DNA of 64,000 nucleotides, from positions 1,240,001 to 1,304,000 of the forward strand of contig CP121691.1 in NCBI GenBank assembly GCA_038396585.1. The letters are read 5' to 3'. The notes under the pieces were generated by a model. The model did not search any database and was not told the origin of the DNA. It worked only from the letters and a program-made list of their open reading frames with translations. Each line of letters begins with the position of its first letter. Within the stretch, counting starts at the first letter, position 1. This DNA comes from Vallitaleaceae bacterium 9-2 (GTDB lineage Bacteria > Bacillota > Clostridia > Lachnospirales > Vallitaleaceae). A program made the translations under genes and the position numbers. This document shows positions 27,949-37,407 of the stretch, in pieces.

Positions 27949-29474
27949 GAGGATTAATGATACAAGGGACAAGTTCAGATGCAGGAAAAAGTTACTTGGT
28001 TACAGCCTTATGCCGAATCTTTGCAGATAAGGGCTATCAAGTTGCTCCGTTTAAAAGCCAAAATATGTCCAATAACTCCTACGTGACTATTTTTGGCGAA
28101 GAAATCGGACGGGCACAAGGCGTACAATCGGAGGCAGCGCGTCAGATACCTAACGTCCATATGAATCCTATTTTGCTTAAGCCAAGAAAAGATACCAAAA
28201 GTGAAGTGGTTCTTCATGGAAAAGTATATAAAAGCTATTCGGGGATGGATTATGGAAAAGAGTTTACCCTTAGTAAAGGAATGGACGCAGTTTGCGAAAG
28301 TCTAAACTATATTCAGGACCATTATGACATGGTTATTATCGAAGGGGCAGGTTCGCCGGCAGAAGTTAATTTAAATGATCGGGAAATTGTCAATATGCGT
28401 ATTGCAGAAGCGGCAGATGTGGATGTTATCTTAGTGACTGACATTGACCGCGGTGGTTCGTTTGCTAGCTTGATAGGGACGATTGAATTGGTTTTTGAAC
28501 ATCGTCACCGTATCAAAGGGGTCATCTTCAACAAATTCAGAGGTGACCTTCGCCTATTGCAAGATGGACTGGATTGGTTTGAAGCCTACACCCATATCCC
28601 GGTCATTGGTGTGATTGATTATATGCAAGACATCCATATTGAGACAGAAGATGCGCAAAGCGATGCGCTGGTTTTTTCGCGTCAAAAGGAAGAAAAAGAT
28701 TTCGATGGAAAGCAAAAAACTTTGGATATTGGCATTATTCATATGGAACGTGTGAGCAACAATACAGATGTTGAGCCGTTTATGTACGAACCGGATTGCC
28801 GTTTAAGGATTATTCGTACAGCAGATGAATTTAAAGAACCCCATGCGATTATTATTCCTGGAACCAAGTCAACGATTGATGACTTGATCTGTTTAAAGGA
28901 AAATGGACTTTTTGATAAAATTCGTGCCTATCAACAAAGGGGTGGTTTTGTCTTTGGCTTGTGTGGTGGATTTCAAGTTTTGGGAGAAAAAATTGTTGAT
29001 GAGGAAGGCGTAGACCATGATCATGTGCAAACGATTGATGGATTGGGACTTCTTCCGATAGAGACCATGTTTAATGATAAAAAAAGAGTAACTCAAGTCC
29101 AGGGTAAAGTTATTGCATCTGTATTTTCAAAAGACAAGGTTTGTGTGGACGGCTATGAAATTCACCTTGGACAGACTCAATATAAAAAACAGGCGTGTCC
29201 ATTTATTGAACTGGAGGGACAAGTCCTTGATGGGTGTATTGATTCAAGTGGACATGTCATTGGATCATATTTGCACCATATATTTCATAATGATCACTTT
29301 CGTCAAATTTGGCTCAATCATATTCGACAACACTATGGATTTGATTTACAACCGGTAGTAGATACAAGTCAGCATAAGGAAGCAGCGTATGACCTTTTGG
29401 CAAAAAGAGTTGCAGAGGCTCTTGATATGGAACGTGTCCAAAAAATAATTGACAAAGAGGATATACGGTTATGA
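27945..29474 (+). CDS. cbiP: Cobyric acid synthase
   Basis: 509 residues, full length. N-terminal dethiobiotin-synthetase-like ATPase domain with MIQGTSSDAGKSYLVTALCR and PFKSQNMSNNS, then a triad glutamine amidotransferase domain with nucleophile Cys in FGLCGGFQVLG and His in GSYLHHIF. It amidates four side chains of adenosylcobyrinic a,c-diamide. Second gene in the cobalamin block and overlapping the next start (ATGA-type). Confidence 0.96.
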   Translation: MRGLMIQGTSSDAGKSYLVTALCRIFADKGYQVAPFKSQNMSNNSYVTIFGEEIGRAQGVQSEAARQIPNVHMNPILLKPRKDTKSEVVLHGKVYKSYSGMDYGKEFTLSKGMDAVCESLNYIQDHYDMVIIEGAGSPAEVNLNDREIVNMRIAEAADVDVILVTDIDRGGSFASLIGTIELVFEHRHRIKGVIFNKFRGDLRLLQDGLDWFEAYTHIPVIGVIDYMQDIHIETEDAQSDALVFSRQKEEKDFDGKQKTLDIGIIHMERVSNNTDVEPFMYEPDCRLRIIRTADEFKEPHAIIIPGTKSTIDDLICLKENGLFDKIRAYQQRGGFVFGLCGGFQVLGEKIVDEEGVDHDHVQTIDGLGLLPIETMFNDKKRVTQVQGKVIASVFSKDKVCVDGYEIHLGQTQYKKQACPFIELEGQVLDGCIDSSGHVIGSYLHHIFHNDHFRQIWLNHIRQHYGFDLQPVVDTSQHKEAAYDLLAKRVAEALDMERVQKIIDKEDIRL

Positions 29475-30427
29475 TTGCTCTTTTAATAGGATTAATCGTG
29501 GATATGATAATAGGAGATCCGGAGCATTGGACACATCCGGTGCGCTGGATTGGACGTGGCATACAAAAAACTGAAGAAATAATATACCCCTTTCATAATA
29601 AGCGTTTTATGGGAGGGGTACTTGTCGTTGTTATTTTATCAGTGATTACTGGGGTTGTTCTTGGTATTGACATGACCCTTAATAGGTTGGAGTGGACATG
29701 GGTAAGGTTCGGTTTTCATATATATGCTTTTTTTGCCGGAATTGCCTTTGGTTCTTTAGTGCGTATTGTAAAAAAAGTGATGATTCCTTTTGCGGCAGGA
29801 GACTTAGATAAGGCACGTTATGAGCTTGGCTTTTTTGTTAGCCGTGAGACCAAAGAGTTGACACAAGAGCAAGTGCTAAAAACAGTTATTGAAACATTGG
29901 CGGAAAATACAGTCGATGGTATTATTGCGCCTGTATTCTATGCCTTTTTGGGCGAACTTTTTTTTCAGCAAGGCATCTTGTGCATCTGGATCTATAAAGG
30001 CATTAACACCATGGATTCGATGATAGGCTATAAAAATGCACGCTATCAGGAGTTTGGTTACGTTGCAGCAAAATTAGATGATGTGGTTAACTTTATACCG
30101 GCACGTGTTGGCGCGCTTTTGATTCTTGGTGCGGGAGGACTGTGTGGTTTTGATATGAAGCATGGATTTAAGATGGTACGCCGCGACCATCATAAAACGG
30201 AAAGCCCCAATGCAGGATACCCGGAAAGTGCGATGGCAGGTCTTTTAGGGGTGCAAATTGGTGGAACCTATACATACTTTGGAAAAGAAAAAGCCAAACC
30301 AACCTTAGGTGAAGCTCTAGAACCCATTCATATGAAGCATGTATATCAAACCAAAAAACTCATCTGGACAATGCAAGTATGTATGCTTATTCTTACTTGT
30401 ATTGTTATTATGGAGGGGATATTATGA
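29471..30427 (+). CDS. cbiB: Adenosylcobinamide-phosphate synthase
   Basis: 318 residues, integral membrane. Starts MIALLIGLIVDMIIGDPEHWTHPVRWIGR, the CbiB/CobD signature, with later ETLAENTVDGIIAPVFYAFLG and RRDHHKTESPNAGYPESAMAG. It attaches aminopropanol phosphate to cobyric acid in the membrane. Overlaps cbiP and the threonine-phosphate decarboxylase gene by 4 bp each, indicating tight coupling. Confidence 0.96.
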   Translation: MIALLIGLIVDMIIGDPEHWTHPVRWIGRGIQKTEEIIYPFHNKRFMGGVLVVVILSVITGVVLGIDMTLNRLEWTWVRFGFHIYAFFAGIAFGSLVRIVKKVMIPFAAGDLDKARYELGFFVSRETKELTQEQVLKTVIETLAENTVDGIIAPVFYAFLGELFFQQGILCIWIYKGINTMDSMIGYKNARYQEFGYVAAKLDDVVNFIPARVGALLILGAGGLCGFDMKHGFKMVRRDHHKTESPNAGYPESAMAGLLGVQIGGTYTYFGKEKAKPTLGEALEPIHMKHVYQTKKLIWTMQVCMLILTCIVIMEGIL

Positions 30428-31497
30428 TGCCGTTACATGGAGCAAATATTCAAGGAACCTATGCGGCGTATGATGTAGCCTTACCAAAGGAAGAGATTAT
30501 TGACTTTTCAACAAATACCAACTGCATTGCTCTTACACCTGCATTACAAAAATATTGGAGTGAACTAACTCAGGATATTGACTGTATTTGTCAATATCCT
30601 GGAGCGGAACATGGGCAACTGATAGAGGCGATCGCACAGATGCATCAACTATCCCAAGAGCGATTATTGCTTGTTAATGGTACGAATGAAGCTATCTACC
30701 TTCTTGCGTCGCTCTTGAGCAAAAAACGTGTAGGCATTATAGAACCTACGTATCCGGAATATGAATGCGCACTAAAGGCTTACAATGCCCATGTTGTTCA
30801 TATCCAATATGAAGACTTTTGCAATGATGCACTAGATTATAGTCAAGTGGACGCTCTCATACTATGCAACCCAAATAATCCGACAGGTCAATACTTGTCC
30901 TATGGGGATTTAGAAGAAAAGGTTGAGCAAATGCAGGCGCATGGCGTGCTTTGTATTATGGATGAAGCCTATATGGATTTTCTGCCGTTAAAGACAGACA
31001 CGATACATGCGCAGACAAAGCAATGGGCAGAAAAATATAGGCATGTGCTTTTTTTACGAAGCCTCACAAAAATATTTCGTATACCAGGGATTCGTTTAGG
31101 CTATGTGATGGCTCATCCGGAATATATAAAAGCTCTGGAAAAAAGGCAACCATCTTGGTCGGTTAATCGCTTAGCCATTGCCTTAGGGATACGTTTGATG
31201 GTAGAACAAGACTATATTCAAGAGACAAAAAACTACTATCATAAGGAGCGGGAGCGAGTTACGCAGCAACTAGTGGGTCAAGGATGGAAGGTTCTTTTTT
31301 CAACAGTGAATTTTTTTGTGGTAGAGGTATCTAGAGCGGATGACTTGATTGTGTGGTGCTTAAGGCATGGCGTTGTATTAAGGCATACCAAAAATCACAA
31401 AGGGCTTGATGGAAAATATATCCGTATTGGATTACAAAGACCGAAAGAAAATGATCGGTTGCTTGAGGTTTTAAAAGCATATCGACATCAAGAATAG
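30424..31497 (+). CDS. cobD: L-threonine-O-3-phosphate decarboxylase
   Basis: 357 residues, class I/II PLP aminotransferase fold. MPLHGANI start, IDFSTNTN, LLVNGTNEAIYLLASLL, NPNNPTGQYL and the PLP-lysine region SLTKIFRIPGIRLGY. In cobalamin synthesis this enzyme makes aminopropanol phosphate for CbiB, whose gene it overlaps (ATGA at 30424-30427). A histidinol-phosphate aminotransferase is the closest alternative, made unlikely by the context and the HGANI start. Confidence 0.93.
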   Translation: MMPLHGANIQGTYAAYDVALPKEEIIDFSTNTNCIALTPALQKYWSELTQDIDCICQYPGAEHGQLIEAIAQMHQLSQERLLLVNGTNEAIYLLASLLSKKRVGIIEPTYPEYECALKAYNAHVVHIQYEDFCNDALDYSQVDALILCNPNNPTGQYLSYGDLEEKVEQMQAHGVLCIMDEAYMDFLPLKTDTIHAQTKQWAEKYRHVLFLRSLTKIFRIPGIRLGYVMAHPEYIKALEKRQPSWSVNRLAIALGIRLMVEQDYIQETKNYYHKERERVTQQLVGQGWKVLFSTVNFFVVEVSRADDLIVWCLRHGVVLRHTKNHKGLDGKYIRIGLQRPKENDRLLEVLKAYRHQE

Positions 31498-31509
31498 AAA
31501 GGGAAAAAG

Positions 31510-32157
31510 ATGAAGGATTTTGTATTTATTTCAGATTTTGATGGAACCATAACAAAAAAAGATTTTTATTGGATTTTACTGGAAGAGTATATTGGACAAA
31601 AAGGTATTGATTATTATTATGAATGGAAAAAAACACAAAAAATTGGAACACAGTTTTTAAACACCGTCTTTACATGGCATACCTTTACAGAACAAGAACG
31701 ACTAGATGCATTAAATAAAGTTGAAATCGATAAAGACCTAAAGCCAGTTATTGAAGAAGTACATCAGCAAGGTGGAGATTTTGTTATATTAAGTGCAGGG
31801 TTTCGCTATTATATTGAATATGTGCTGTCGCAACAAGGTATTCAAGAGGTTGATGTTTATACAAATGATGGAAGCTTCAAAAACAATACATTTATAATGG
31901 AACCGGATAAAACATCACCCTTTTATTCAAAACTTTATGGAATTGATAAAGAAAAAGTCGCAATCATGCATAGAGAAAAATATAAAACCATTATATTTGC
32001 AGGAGATTCTGAACCAGACTATAAAGCGGCACTTCATGCCGACGTCATCTTTGCAAAAGATGAATTAGCTAGGCTTTTAGATGAAAATGGACATGCCTAT
32101 AAACCCTATTCGTGCTTTCAAGATATTCTAACTTACTTACAACAAAGAGCCAAATAA
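31510..32157 (+). CDS. HAD-family phosphatase, MtnX-like
   Basis: 215 residues. HAD motif I in ISDFDGTIT, motif II in FVILSAGFRYY, motif III/IV in IIFAGDSEPDYKAA. The closest known type is MtnX of methionine salvage (2-hydroxy-3-keto-5-methylthiopentenyl phosphate phosphatase), but no other salvage gene is near. It follows cobD by 12 bp, so it may belong to the cobalamin operon and could act as an alpha-ribazole phosphatase substitute (inference). Downstream lies a separate promoter for the metal-resistance genes. Confidence 0.8.
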   Translation: MKDFVFISDFDGTITKKDFYWILLEEYIGQKGIDYYYEWKKTQKIGTQFLNTVFTWHTFTEQERLDALNKVEIDKDLKPVIEEVHQQGGDFVILSAGFRYYIEYVLSQQGIQEVDVYTNDGSFKNNTFIMEPDKTSPFYSKLYGIDKEKVAIMHREKYKTIIFAGDSEPDYKAALHADVIFAKDELARLLDENGHAYKPYSCFQDILTYLQQRAK

Positions 32158-32176
32158 AAAGAATGGGAAAATAGCC

Positions 32177-32240
32177 TTGACAAAAAGAGAATGGGTTCTT
32201 ATAATATAACATATGAATACTTGTTCATATGAACAAGTAT
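32177..32240 (+). promoter_or_regulatory. Promoter and palindromic operator of the cad-like operon
   Basis: TTGACA (32177-32182), a 17-bp spacer and TATAAT (32200-32205): a near-perfect promoter. A perfect 24-bp palindrome at 32217-32240 (half ATACTTGTTCAT) lies just downstream of the start point. It has the ArsR/SmtB operator form with ATGAACAAGTAT half, so it should be the binding site of the next gene's product. Confidence 0.85.
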
Positions 32241-32266
32241 GATAATCAAAAACAAAAGGAGAGCTT

Positions 32267-32632
32267 ATGTCAGATAAGAAGATAGATTTTGAGACGTGTC
32301 AGTGCAATGTATTTCATGAAGATATTATTCGAAGTGTTCATCAGAAGATGCCGGAAGACGAACAACTGTATGAGTTAGCAGATTTATTTAAAGTATTTGG
32401 TGATTCAACACGAATTAAGATTATATTTGCGCTATTTACTGAAGAAATGTGTGTGTGTGACATTGCAGCGCTTCTTGGTATGTCTCAGTCAGCGATATCA
32501 CATCAGCTGCGTGTACTTAAGCAGGCACGTTTGGTCAAGTACAGAAAAGAAGGCAAAGTTGTCTACTATGCACTTGATGATGATCACATTAAGAACATCT
32601 TTGACCAGGGACTAAATCACATTATGGAATAG
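32267..32632 (+). CDS. CadC/ArsR-family metal-responsive repressor
   Basis: 121 residues. Winged helix with FGDSTRIKIIFALFTEEMCVCDIAALL and recognition helix SQSAISHQLRVLKQARLVKY. Cys pairs C11/C13 (N-terminal) and C62/C64 (CVC) correspond to the thiolate site that binds Cd, Pb or Zn in CadC. It precedes a metal P-type ATPase by 18 bp and lies just after a 24-bp palindromic operator. Confidence 0.92.
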   Translation: MSDKKIDFETCQCNVFHEDIIRSVHQKMPEDEQLYELADLFKVFGDSTRIKIIFALFTEEMCVCDIAALLGMSQSAISHQLRVLKQARLVKYRKEGKVVYYALDDDHIKNIFDQGLNHIME

Positions 32633-32650
32633 CATAAGGAGGTACTTACA

Positions 32651-34771
32651 ATGGGAAAGAACACAAAAAAAGAGTTTCGTATTACCGGGTTGGACTGTGC
32701 ACACTGTGCAACCAAGATTGAACAGGGGATTCAAAATATTGACGGGGTCAGCGTTGCTTCGCTAAACTTTGCATCTCAAACATTAACACTGCATGTACAA
32801 GACGGAAAAGATGCAGACCAAATTTATAAAGAAGCAGGAGTACTGGCAGATCATATTGAAGCTGGTGTGGCACTAGTGGATAAAGACGATACGACGGCTT
32901 CGTCTAAAGAAAGTCTTCTCAATATAAAAGAATTGAGTGTTTTGGGTGTAGGCGTTATTTTATTTGCCATGGCGATTATAGGCACCTTTTCACCGATGAT
33001 TGAGTTTGGACTTTATTTTGCAGCCTATTTACTCATTGGTGGTGAAGTTCTCTTGCGGGCAGGAAAAAATATCCTCCGCGGACAAGTATTTGACGAGAAT
33101 TTTCTAATGGCGATAGCAACGATCGGAGCTTTTGCAATCGGTGAATATCCTGAAGGTGTAGCTGTTATGCTATTTTACCAGGTAGGAGAACTATTCCAAG
33201 ACCTTGCAATAAATCGCTCTAGACGGTCCATTAAAGAATTGTTGGACATTAAGCCGGAATATGCAAACCTTGTTGAAGGTGAGAAGAGCCGACGGGTAAA
33301 ACCGGATGAAGTAACTGTAGGAAGTCGAATCATAGTAAAACCAGGAGAAAAAGTACCTTTAGATGGTGTGGTTCTTGAAGGAAACTCCATGGTTGATACG
33401 ATGGCATTAACTGGAGAGTCGATGCCAAGAGATATCGGAAAAGGCGATACGATTTTATCTGGGTTCATTAACCAAAACAGTGTATTAACAGTGGAAGTTA
33501 CCAAAGTCTATGCAGATTCAACAGTAGCCAAAATCATGGATTTGGTGGAAAATGCAAGTAGCAAAAAAGCCCAAACAGAAAATTTTATTACAACATTTGC
33601 GAAGTATTACACACCGGCAGTTGTGTTTTCAGCATTAGCTTTAGCGATTATTCCGCCGATTGTGACGGGAGGCGATTTTTATGACTGGATTTATCGTGCG
33701 CTTATCTTCTTGGTCGTGTCGTGTCCTTGTGCTCTTGTTATTTCTATACCTTTAGGCTTTTTTGGAGGTATCGGTGGAGCGTCTAGACATGGTGTGTTAA
33801 TAAAAGGCAGTAACTATCTTGAAGCATTAAATAAAGTGGATACAGTGGTATTTGATAAAACAGGGACATTGACCCATGGGTTCTTTGAAGTAACACAGAT
33901 GATTCCACATGCAAATACCGCCTTAAGTCAAGAAGAACTGCTTTATTATGCAGCGATTGGTGAAGTGCACTCGAATCATCCGATTGGTCTATCAATACTA
34001 AAAGCCTATGGAAAAACCATAGACGAAAGTAGAATTGTTCATTATGAAGATTTTGCAGGCAAGGGTGCTAAGGTGAAGTATGACCAAGATGAAATTGTAG
34101 TCGGTAATGACAAGATGATGCGCCAGATGGGTGTGGAGTTTGAATCGGTGCAATCGTTGGGAACAATTGTATATGTGGCTCTTAATAATCAGTACGCAGG
34201 TTATATTGAAATAGAAGATACCATAAAAGAAGATGCAGCGTCAACGATTAAGCGATTAAAGAAAATCGGCGTCCATAATATTGTCATGCTGACAGGAGAC
34301 CGTAAAGAAGTCGGTCAGATGGTAGGTGCAAAACTTGGGATATCCGATGTTCGTGCAGAATTACTTCCAGGAGATAAGGTAACCGAGCTTGAAACCATTG
34401 TGGAAGCAAAAGCACCTTCAAAACGCGTTGCCTTTGTAGGTGATGGAGTCAATGACGCCCCTGTGCTTGCACGTGCAGATATTGGTGTGGCAATGGGAGG
34501 CTTGGGTTCAGATGCGGCTATTGAAGCGGCAGATATTGTCTTAATGACCGATGAACCATCCAAGATCGTTTCGGCCATGCATATAGCAAAGCGTACACGA
34601 AGTATTGTTTGGCAGAACATTATTTTTGCTTTAGGTGTAAAAGCCATCGTATTGCTTATGGGTGCGGGAGGAGTTGCCACAATGTGGGAAGCCGTTTTTG
34701 CAGATGTTGGCGTTGCTTTTATTGCAGTGTTAAATGCTATGCGCGTCATGCGGATAAAAGATATTCATTAA
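32651..34771 (+). CDS. Heavy-metal P1B-type ATPase (Zn/Cd/Pb exporter type)
   Basis: 706 residues. One N-terminal HMA domain with GLDCAHC (C16, C19), eight-helix membrane region with the transport motif SCPCAL, phosphorylation site DKTGTLTHG, GKGAKV region, MLTGDR and GDGVNDAPVL. The CPC motif with a CadC-like repressor suggests export of Zn, Cd or Pb rather than Cu. Second gene of the two-gene metal-resistance operon. Its stop codon overlaps the end of the convergent AraC gene by 4 bp, with no terminator between. Confidence 0.93.
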   Translation: MGKNTKKEFRITGLDCAHCATKIEQGIQNIDGVSVASLNFASQTLTLHVQDGKDADQIYKEAGVLADHIEAGVALVDKDDTTASSKESLLNIKELSVLGVGVILFAMAIIGTFSPMIEFGLYFAAYLLIGGEVLLRAGKNILRGQVFDENFLMAIATIGAFAIGEYPEGVAVMLFYQVGELFQDLAINRSRRSIKELLDIKPEYANLVEGEKSRRVKPDEVTVGSRIIVKPGEKVPLDGVVLEGNSMVDTMALTGESMPRDIGKGDTILSGFINQNSVLTVEVTKVYADSTVAKIMDLVENASSKKAQTENFITTFAKYYTPAVVFSALALAIIPPIVTGGDFYDWIYRALIFLVVSCPCALVISIPLGFFGGIGGASRHGVLIKGSNYLEALNKVDTVVFDKTGTLTHGFFEVTQMIPHANTALSQEELLYYAAIGEVHSNHPIGLSILKAYGKTIDESRIVHYEDFAGKGAKVKYDQDEIVVGNDKMMRQMGVEFESVQSLGTIVYVALNNQYAGYIEIEDTIKEDAASTIKRLKKIGVHNIVMLTGDRKEVGQMVGAKLGISDVRAELLPGDKVTELETIVEAKAPSKRVAFVGDGVNDAPVLARADIGVAMGGLGSDAAIEAADIVLMTDEPSKIVSAMHIAKRTRSIVWQNIIFALGVKAIVLLMGAGGVATMWEAVFADVGVAFIAVLNAMRVMRIKDIH

Positions 34772-35628
34772 ATTTGTTCACGATATGTCTTGGGACTTTT
34801 CCCATAAGAGTTTTTAAACATTTTAGAAAAATTCAGTGGATTATTATACCCGGTCTCAAGTGCGACGTCTTTAATAGGCAGCTGAGTTGTTTCCAACAAC
34901 TTGGCTGCTTTTCCAAGGCGGTAATTAATAAGATATTCTTGGGGTGAGACATTGAGTTCTTTTTTAAAAATGGTTGTTAAATATGATCGGTTGATACCGA
35001 CATAGTCTGCGATATCGCTGACTTTAATCTCTTGTTTATAATTAATCGCTATATATTGCAAAGCGTGTTCAACGTAAGTCTCGCTTGAGTAATCATAGCG
35101 ATTTTTTTTATTTCTTTTTTCATTCTGTGCATCAATCAATGTCGATATAATATCAAATAGATAACCTACACGCTTAATTTCGTTGGTAAAAGTCAATTCA
35201 TTTGAATCTAGAATTTTTCGAATGAGAGGCAAGTATGAAGCGGTAGGTATTCCGGAAGCTGCAACCGGATGATCAGCGGATAAGCCTGCGTGTTGAAGAT
35301 AGTCTATCGCCATCTCTCCGTCAAAAGTTACCCACATATATTCCCAAGGATCGTTCATATCCGCGGCATAATCGATAGGAACCGATTTTGGAATTAAAAA
35401 AAGATCATCTTTTTTTAAAGCATAGGTAGTACCATTAATGGTAAGACTGCCCTTCCCGCTTAAAATGAAATGCAGATGATTTTCGTTAGGGGTTTTATGA
35501 TTATAGGTATATCCGGGAGTGCAGTGCTGATGTCCGCAATGAACAAGGTATAGATCATTGGTTTGACGCTTTATGTTACGCAGACAACGGAAACCGACGC
35601 GCGAATTATAAGTTGTGGGTTTGTCCAT
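34768..35628 (-). CDS. AraC-family regulator of the alpha-galactoside genes
   Basis: 286 residues. N-terminal cupin-like sugar-binding domain (about 20-160; HLHFILSGKGSLTINGTTY) and two C-terminal helix-turn-helix motifs, the second in LPIKDVALETGYNNPLNFSKMFKNSYGKSPKTYR. This is the MsmR/RafR type that activates raffinose, melibiose or multiple-sugar operons. It is divergent from the ABC transporter/GH36 genes by 343 bp and most likely activates them. The start ATG follows AGGAGG. Confidence 0.9.
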   Translation of the reverse strand: MDKPTTYNSRVGFRCLRNIKRQTNDLYLVHCGHQHCTPGYTYNHKTPNENHLHFILSGKGSLTINGTTYALKKDDLFLIPKSVPIDYAADMNDPWEYMWVTFDGEMAIDYLQHAGLSADHPVAASGIPTASYLPLIRKILDSNELTFTNEIKRVGYLFDIISTLIDAQNEKRNKKNRYDYSSETYVEHALQYIAINYKQEIKVSDIADYVGINRSYLTTIFKKELNVSPQEYLINYRLGKAAKLLETTQLPIKDVALETGYNNPLNFSKMFKNSYGKSPKTYREQI

Positions 35629-35895
35629 AAGAATCCTCCTATAGAATCAATAATTATGTTAAGTTCGTCGAAGTGGCTTTGACGCTTTAATCAAGTATAC
35701 GCCAAAAAGTATTGAAATGCAACATTATAACATATACATATAACATAAGGATATGGGCGTTAAGTATTAGTGGATATGCTTTGAAAAAGTGTGTAAAATC
35801 CTTGTTGATGGTGTATAATATATAAAAAAATATATAAAAACAACGAATATATATACAAATATGACATTATGATATATTTATGCAACATGAATATA

Positions 35896-35924
35896 TTTAA
35901 CTTCGCATTTATTGTATGTATAAT
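35896..35924 (+). promoter_or_regulatory. Promoter region of the alpha-galactoside operon
   Basis: TATAAT (35919-35924) with TTTAAC 17 bp upstream. The 343-bp divergent interval (35629-35971) is very AT-rich and has repeated GAATATATTT/GATATATTT segments just upstream (about 35870-35900) that could be activator sites. No gene is seen in it. Confidence 0.5.
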
Positions 35925-35971
35925 AGGGGCATAGTCAACAAAGACTATCACAAGATAAAAGGAGGATTCAT

Positions 35972-37330
35972 ATGAAGCTAAAAAAAGTGATGGCATTAAT
36001 GTTAACATTAGTAATGGTATTAAGTTTGGCTGCGTGTAGCGGGGGAGACAATTCTAATGAAGGAGGAACAGATTCAGGAGCATCAACCGATACAACCGAT
36101 ACTTCGTCAGAGAGCACCGATTCAGAAAGTTCCGATACATCAGGTTCTTCAGATGTCGCATTAACAGTGGCGATTTGGGATACCAATCAAGAACCTGGAT
36201 TAACACAGATTATTAATGATTTTACAGAAAAAACAGGTATTAAGGCTCAAATACAAGTAACGCCATGGGAGCAATATTGGACAATGCTTGAAGCAGGTGC
36301 AACAGGCGGATCATTACCGGATGTTTTTTGGATGCACTCAAACGAAATTGCAAGATATTCTGAGTATGAGATGCTTCTTGATTTAACTGAACGTATTAAG
36401 TCCAGTGACGTATTGGATATGTCAAAATTCCCTCAAGAGATTATTGAAATCTATAACTGGGAAGGTACAACACAATATGCAGTACCAAAAGATATTGATA
36501 CCATCGGATTGTGGTACAACAAGACCATGTTTGACGAAGCCGGTGTAGCATATCCAGATGATTCATGGACATGGGAAGACTTTAGAGCGGCTGCTGAACA
36601 ACTTACAAAAGATGATGGAAGCCAATATGGACTTGCGCTTCGTCCAAGTAATAACCAAGCAGGTTGGTACAATTTAGTCTATGGTAAAAATGGTTACATT
36701 ATTTCGGATGATAAAAAATCTTCAGGCTTTGACTTGCCGGAAACTATTGAAGCGATTGACTTTTTTGCTTCTATGTCAAAAGACGGATTAATGCCACCTT
36801 ATGAAGTGCTTGCAGAAAATGAAGAACATGCACTTTTTGAAGCAGGAAAAGTGGCGATGATTATGCAAGGTTCTTGGATGCTTGCAGAATTATGTAATAA
36901 TGAATATGTTATAGAAAATGCTGACATTGCAGTTCTTCCAAAAGATGCAGAGACTGGACGACGACCTTCCATTTACAACGGTCTTGGATGGGCGGCATCA
37001 GGAAATACAGAATATCCTGAAGAAGCATGGGCGTTGATTGAGTACATGGGATCAGAAGAAGCGCAACAAAAACAATCAGACCTTGGTATTGTTATTTCAG
37101 CGTATGAAGGAACAATGGATAATTGGACAGGAGCATATCCAACATTTAACCTTCAAGCGTATCTAGATATGATGGATGATCTAGTGATTCGTCCATATTC
37201 AAAAACAACGGTTCGATGGGAAAATATGGCCAATGACAAAATGATTATGGCATGGACAGGAGATAAGACGGCTGAAGAAGTTTGCTTAGAGATAGCGACA
37301 GAGATGAATGCGTTATTAGCAGAAGAATAA
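35972..37330 (+). CDS. Sugar ABC transporter substrate-binding lipoprotein
   Basis: 452 residues. Signal peptide with lipobox SLAAC (C near 23), a Ser/Thr/Asp-rich linker, then a family 1 solute-binding fold (TVAIWDTNQEPGL, FTEKTGIKAQ, DVFWMHSNE, MIMQGSWML). Followed by two permeases and an alpha-galactosidase, so raffinose, melibiose or stachyose is the probable ligand. No ATPase gene is in the operon; the usual shared MsmK-type ATPase must come from elsewhere. AAAGGAGG precedes the ATG. Confidence 0.92.
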   Translation: MKLKKVMALMLTLVMVLSLAACSGGDNSNEGGTDSGASTDTTDTSSESTDSESSDTSGSSDVALTVAIWDTNQEPGLTQIINDFTEKTGIKAQIQVTPWEQYWTMLEAGATGGSLPDVFWMHSNEIARYSEYEMLLDLTERIKSSDVLDMSKFPQEIIEIYNWEGTTQYAVPKDIDTIGLWYNKTMFDEAGVAYPDDSWTWEDFRAAAEQLTKDDGSQYGLALRPSNNQAGWYNLVYGKNGYIISDDKKSSGFDLPETIEAIDFFASMSKDGLMPPYEVLAENEEHALFEAGKVAMIMQGSWMLAELCNNEYVIENADIAVLPKDAETGRRPSIYNGLGWAASGNTEYPEEAWALIEYMGSEEAQQKQSDLGIVISAYEGTMDNWTGAYPTFNLQAYLDMMDDLVIRPYSKTTVRWENMANDKMIMAWTGDKTAEEVCLEIATEMNALLAEE

Positions 37331-37338
37331 AAATGGGG

Positions 37339-37376
37339 ATATAGGCGCCAAAACACATCCGTTTTGGCGCTTATAT
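37339..37376 (+). terminator. Hairpin between binding protein and permease genes
   Basis: Arms 37339-37354 (ATATAGGCGCCAAAAC) and 37361-37376 pair over 16 bp with one mismatch around a 6-nt loop. There is no T run, so it is more likely an mRNA-stabilising or partial-termination hairpin that gives excess binding protein over permease. Confidence 0.7.
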
Positions 37377-37407
37377 ACATCTGACGAGGAAGTAAGGAGA
37401 TGATGAC

